A DNA stretch of 52,167 nucleotides from Deltaproteobacteria bacterium (lineage in GTDB: Bacteria; Desulfobacterota; Desulfovibrionia; Desulfovibrionales; Desulfovibrionaceae), in the NCBI GenBank assembly GCA_009929215.1, contig SAAX01000011.1, positions 1 to 52,167 of the forward strand. The letters run 5' to 3'. Every line of letters begins with the position of its first letter. Positions within the stretch are counted from its first letter, which is position 1. Below the pieces are notes generated by a model, which was not told the origin of the DNA, made no database searches, and saw only the letters and a program-made list of their open reading frames with translations. Positions 52,062 through 52,167 of this stretch are shown here, one piece after another. The translations under genes and the position numbers were made by a program.

Positions 52062-52167
52062 GTTGCCTTCCTTGAAACTGGCGTTGCAGGCAAGGTGGCG
52101 CATGGCGCGCGCGGTGTCAAGAGCCGCCTCAGCAGCCAGAGGGGGCATCGCCATCGCCGGGAAAGCG

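Noticed and set aside
52092..52120. TTGACA on the minus strand as -35 box of gltX
   Set aside because: The expected -10 place reads CACCTT, too far from consensus to list as a promoter.

Overview
The window looks like chromosome of a motile, GC-rich sulfate-reducer-type bacterium of the Desulfovibrio group. This is inferred from the flagellar gene order flhB-flhA-flhF-flhG-fliA-cheY-fliL, from several -24/-12 (sigma-54) promoters in front of flagellar genes, from a DUF5320/DUF134/Mrp metal-protein cluster, and from codon and protein character. No database search was possible. There is no rRNA, tRNA, CRISPR array or transposase that I can see.

Layout. 1-1022: end of aroA and a prephenate dehydrogenase-like gene. 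1208-9761: flagellar block (flhB, flhA, flhF, flhG, fliA, cheY, a FliL-like gene, an unknown gene, a DUF2802-like gene). 9837-16593 (minus): a secreted orphan, then a complete RND efflux operon (adaptor, pump, outer membrane factor). 16953-21324 (minus): an unknown membrane protein, an XdhC-family gene, topA. 21733-23202: two TraT-like lipoproteins. 23411-27262: a lysozyme-like gene, a family 9 glycosyltransferase, an unknown gene and a small FliT/FlgN-like gene; two consensus sigma-54 promoters tie this block to the flagellar regulon. 27354-29053 (minus): thiE and a DUF362 gene. 29174-32451: a large MscK/MscS-type channel and a cupin. 32589-34022 (minus): an AldA-like aldehyde dehydrogenase. 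34230-36076: divergent mrp and DUF5320/DUF134 genes around a striking paired palindrome. 36275-39043 (minus): a five-gene housekeeping operon (cutA, pfkB-family kinase, VOC, YdcZ, YbaK). 39162-40916: nth and cheV. 41214-42131 (minus): ferredoxin-nitroreductase. 42273-43064: fliR. 43152-50467: a more AT-rich glycan-modification cluster (two glycosyltransferases, C-methyltransferase, DegT aminotransferase, NeuD-like acyltransferase, CmcI-like enzyme, kinase-like/methyltransferase fusion). 50670-52061 (minus): gltX.

How it fits together. The flagellar export gate (FlhA, FlhB, FliR), the placement and number proteins (FlhF, FlhG), the late sigma factor (FliA) and chemotaxis proteins (CheY, CheV) sit in separate places but share promoter types: sigma-54 sites lie before flhB, flhF, the lysozyme-like gene, the unknown/FliT-like pair and fliR, and a sigma-28-like site lies before cheV. 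The same logic assigns otherwise anonymous genes at 23411-27262 to motility. The most unusual regulatory structure is the pair of 19-bp inverted arms between mrp and the DUF5320 gene, which probably serves as a shared operator for a divergent metal/Fe-S related unit with DUF134 as the likely regulator.
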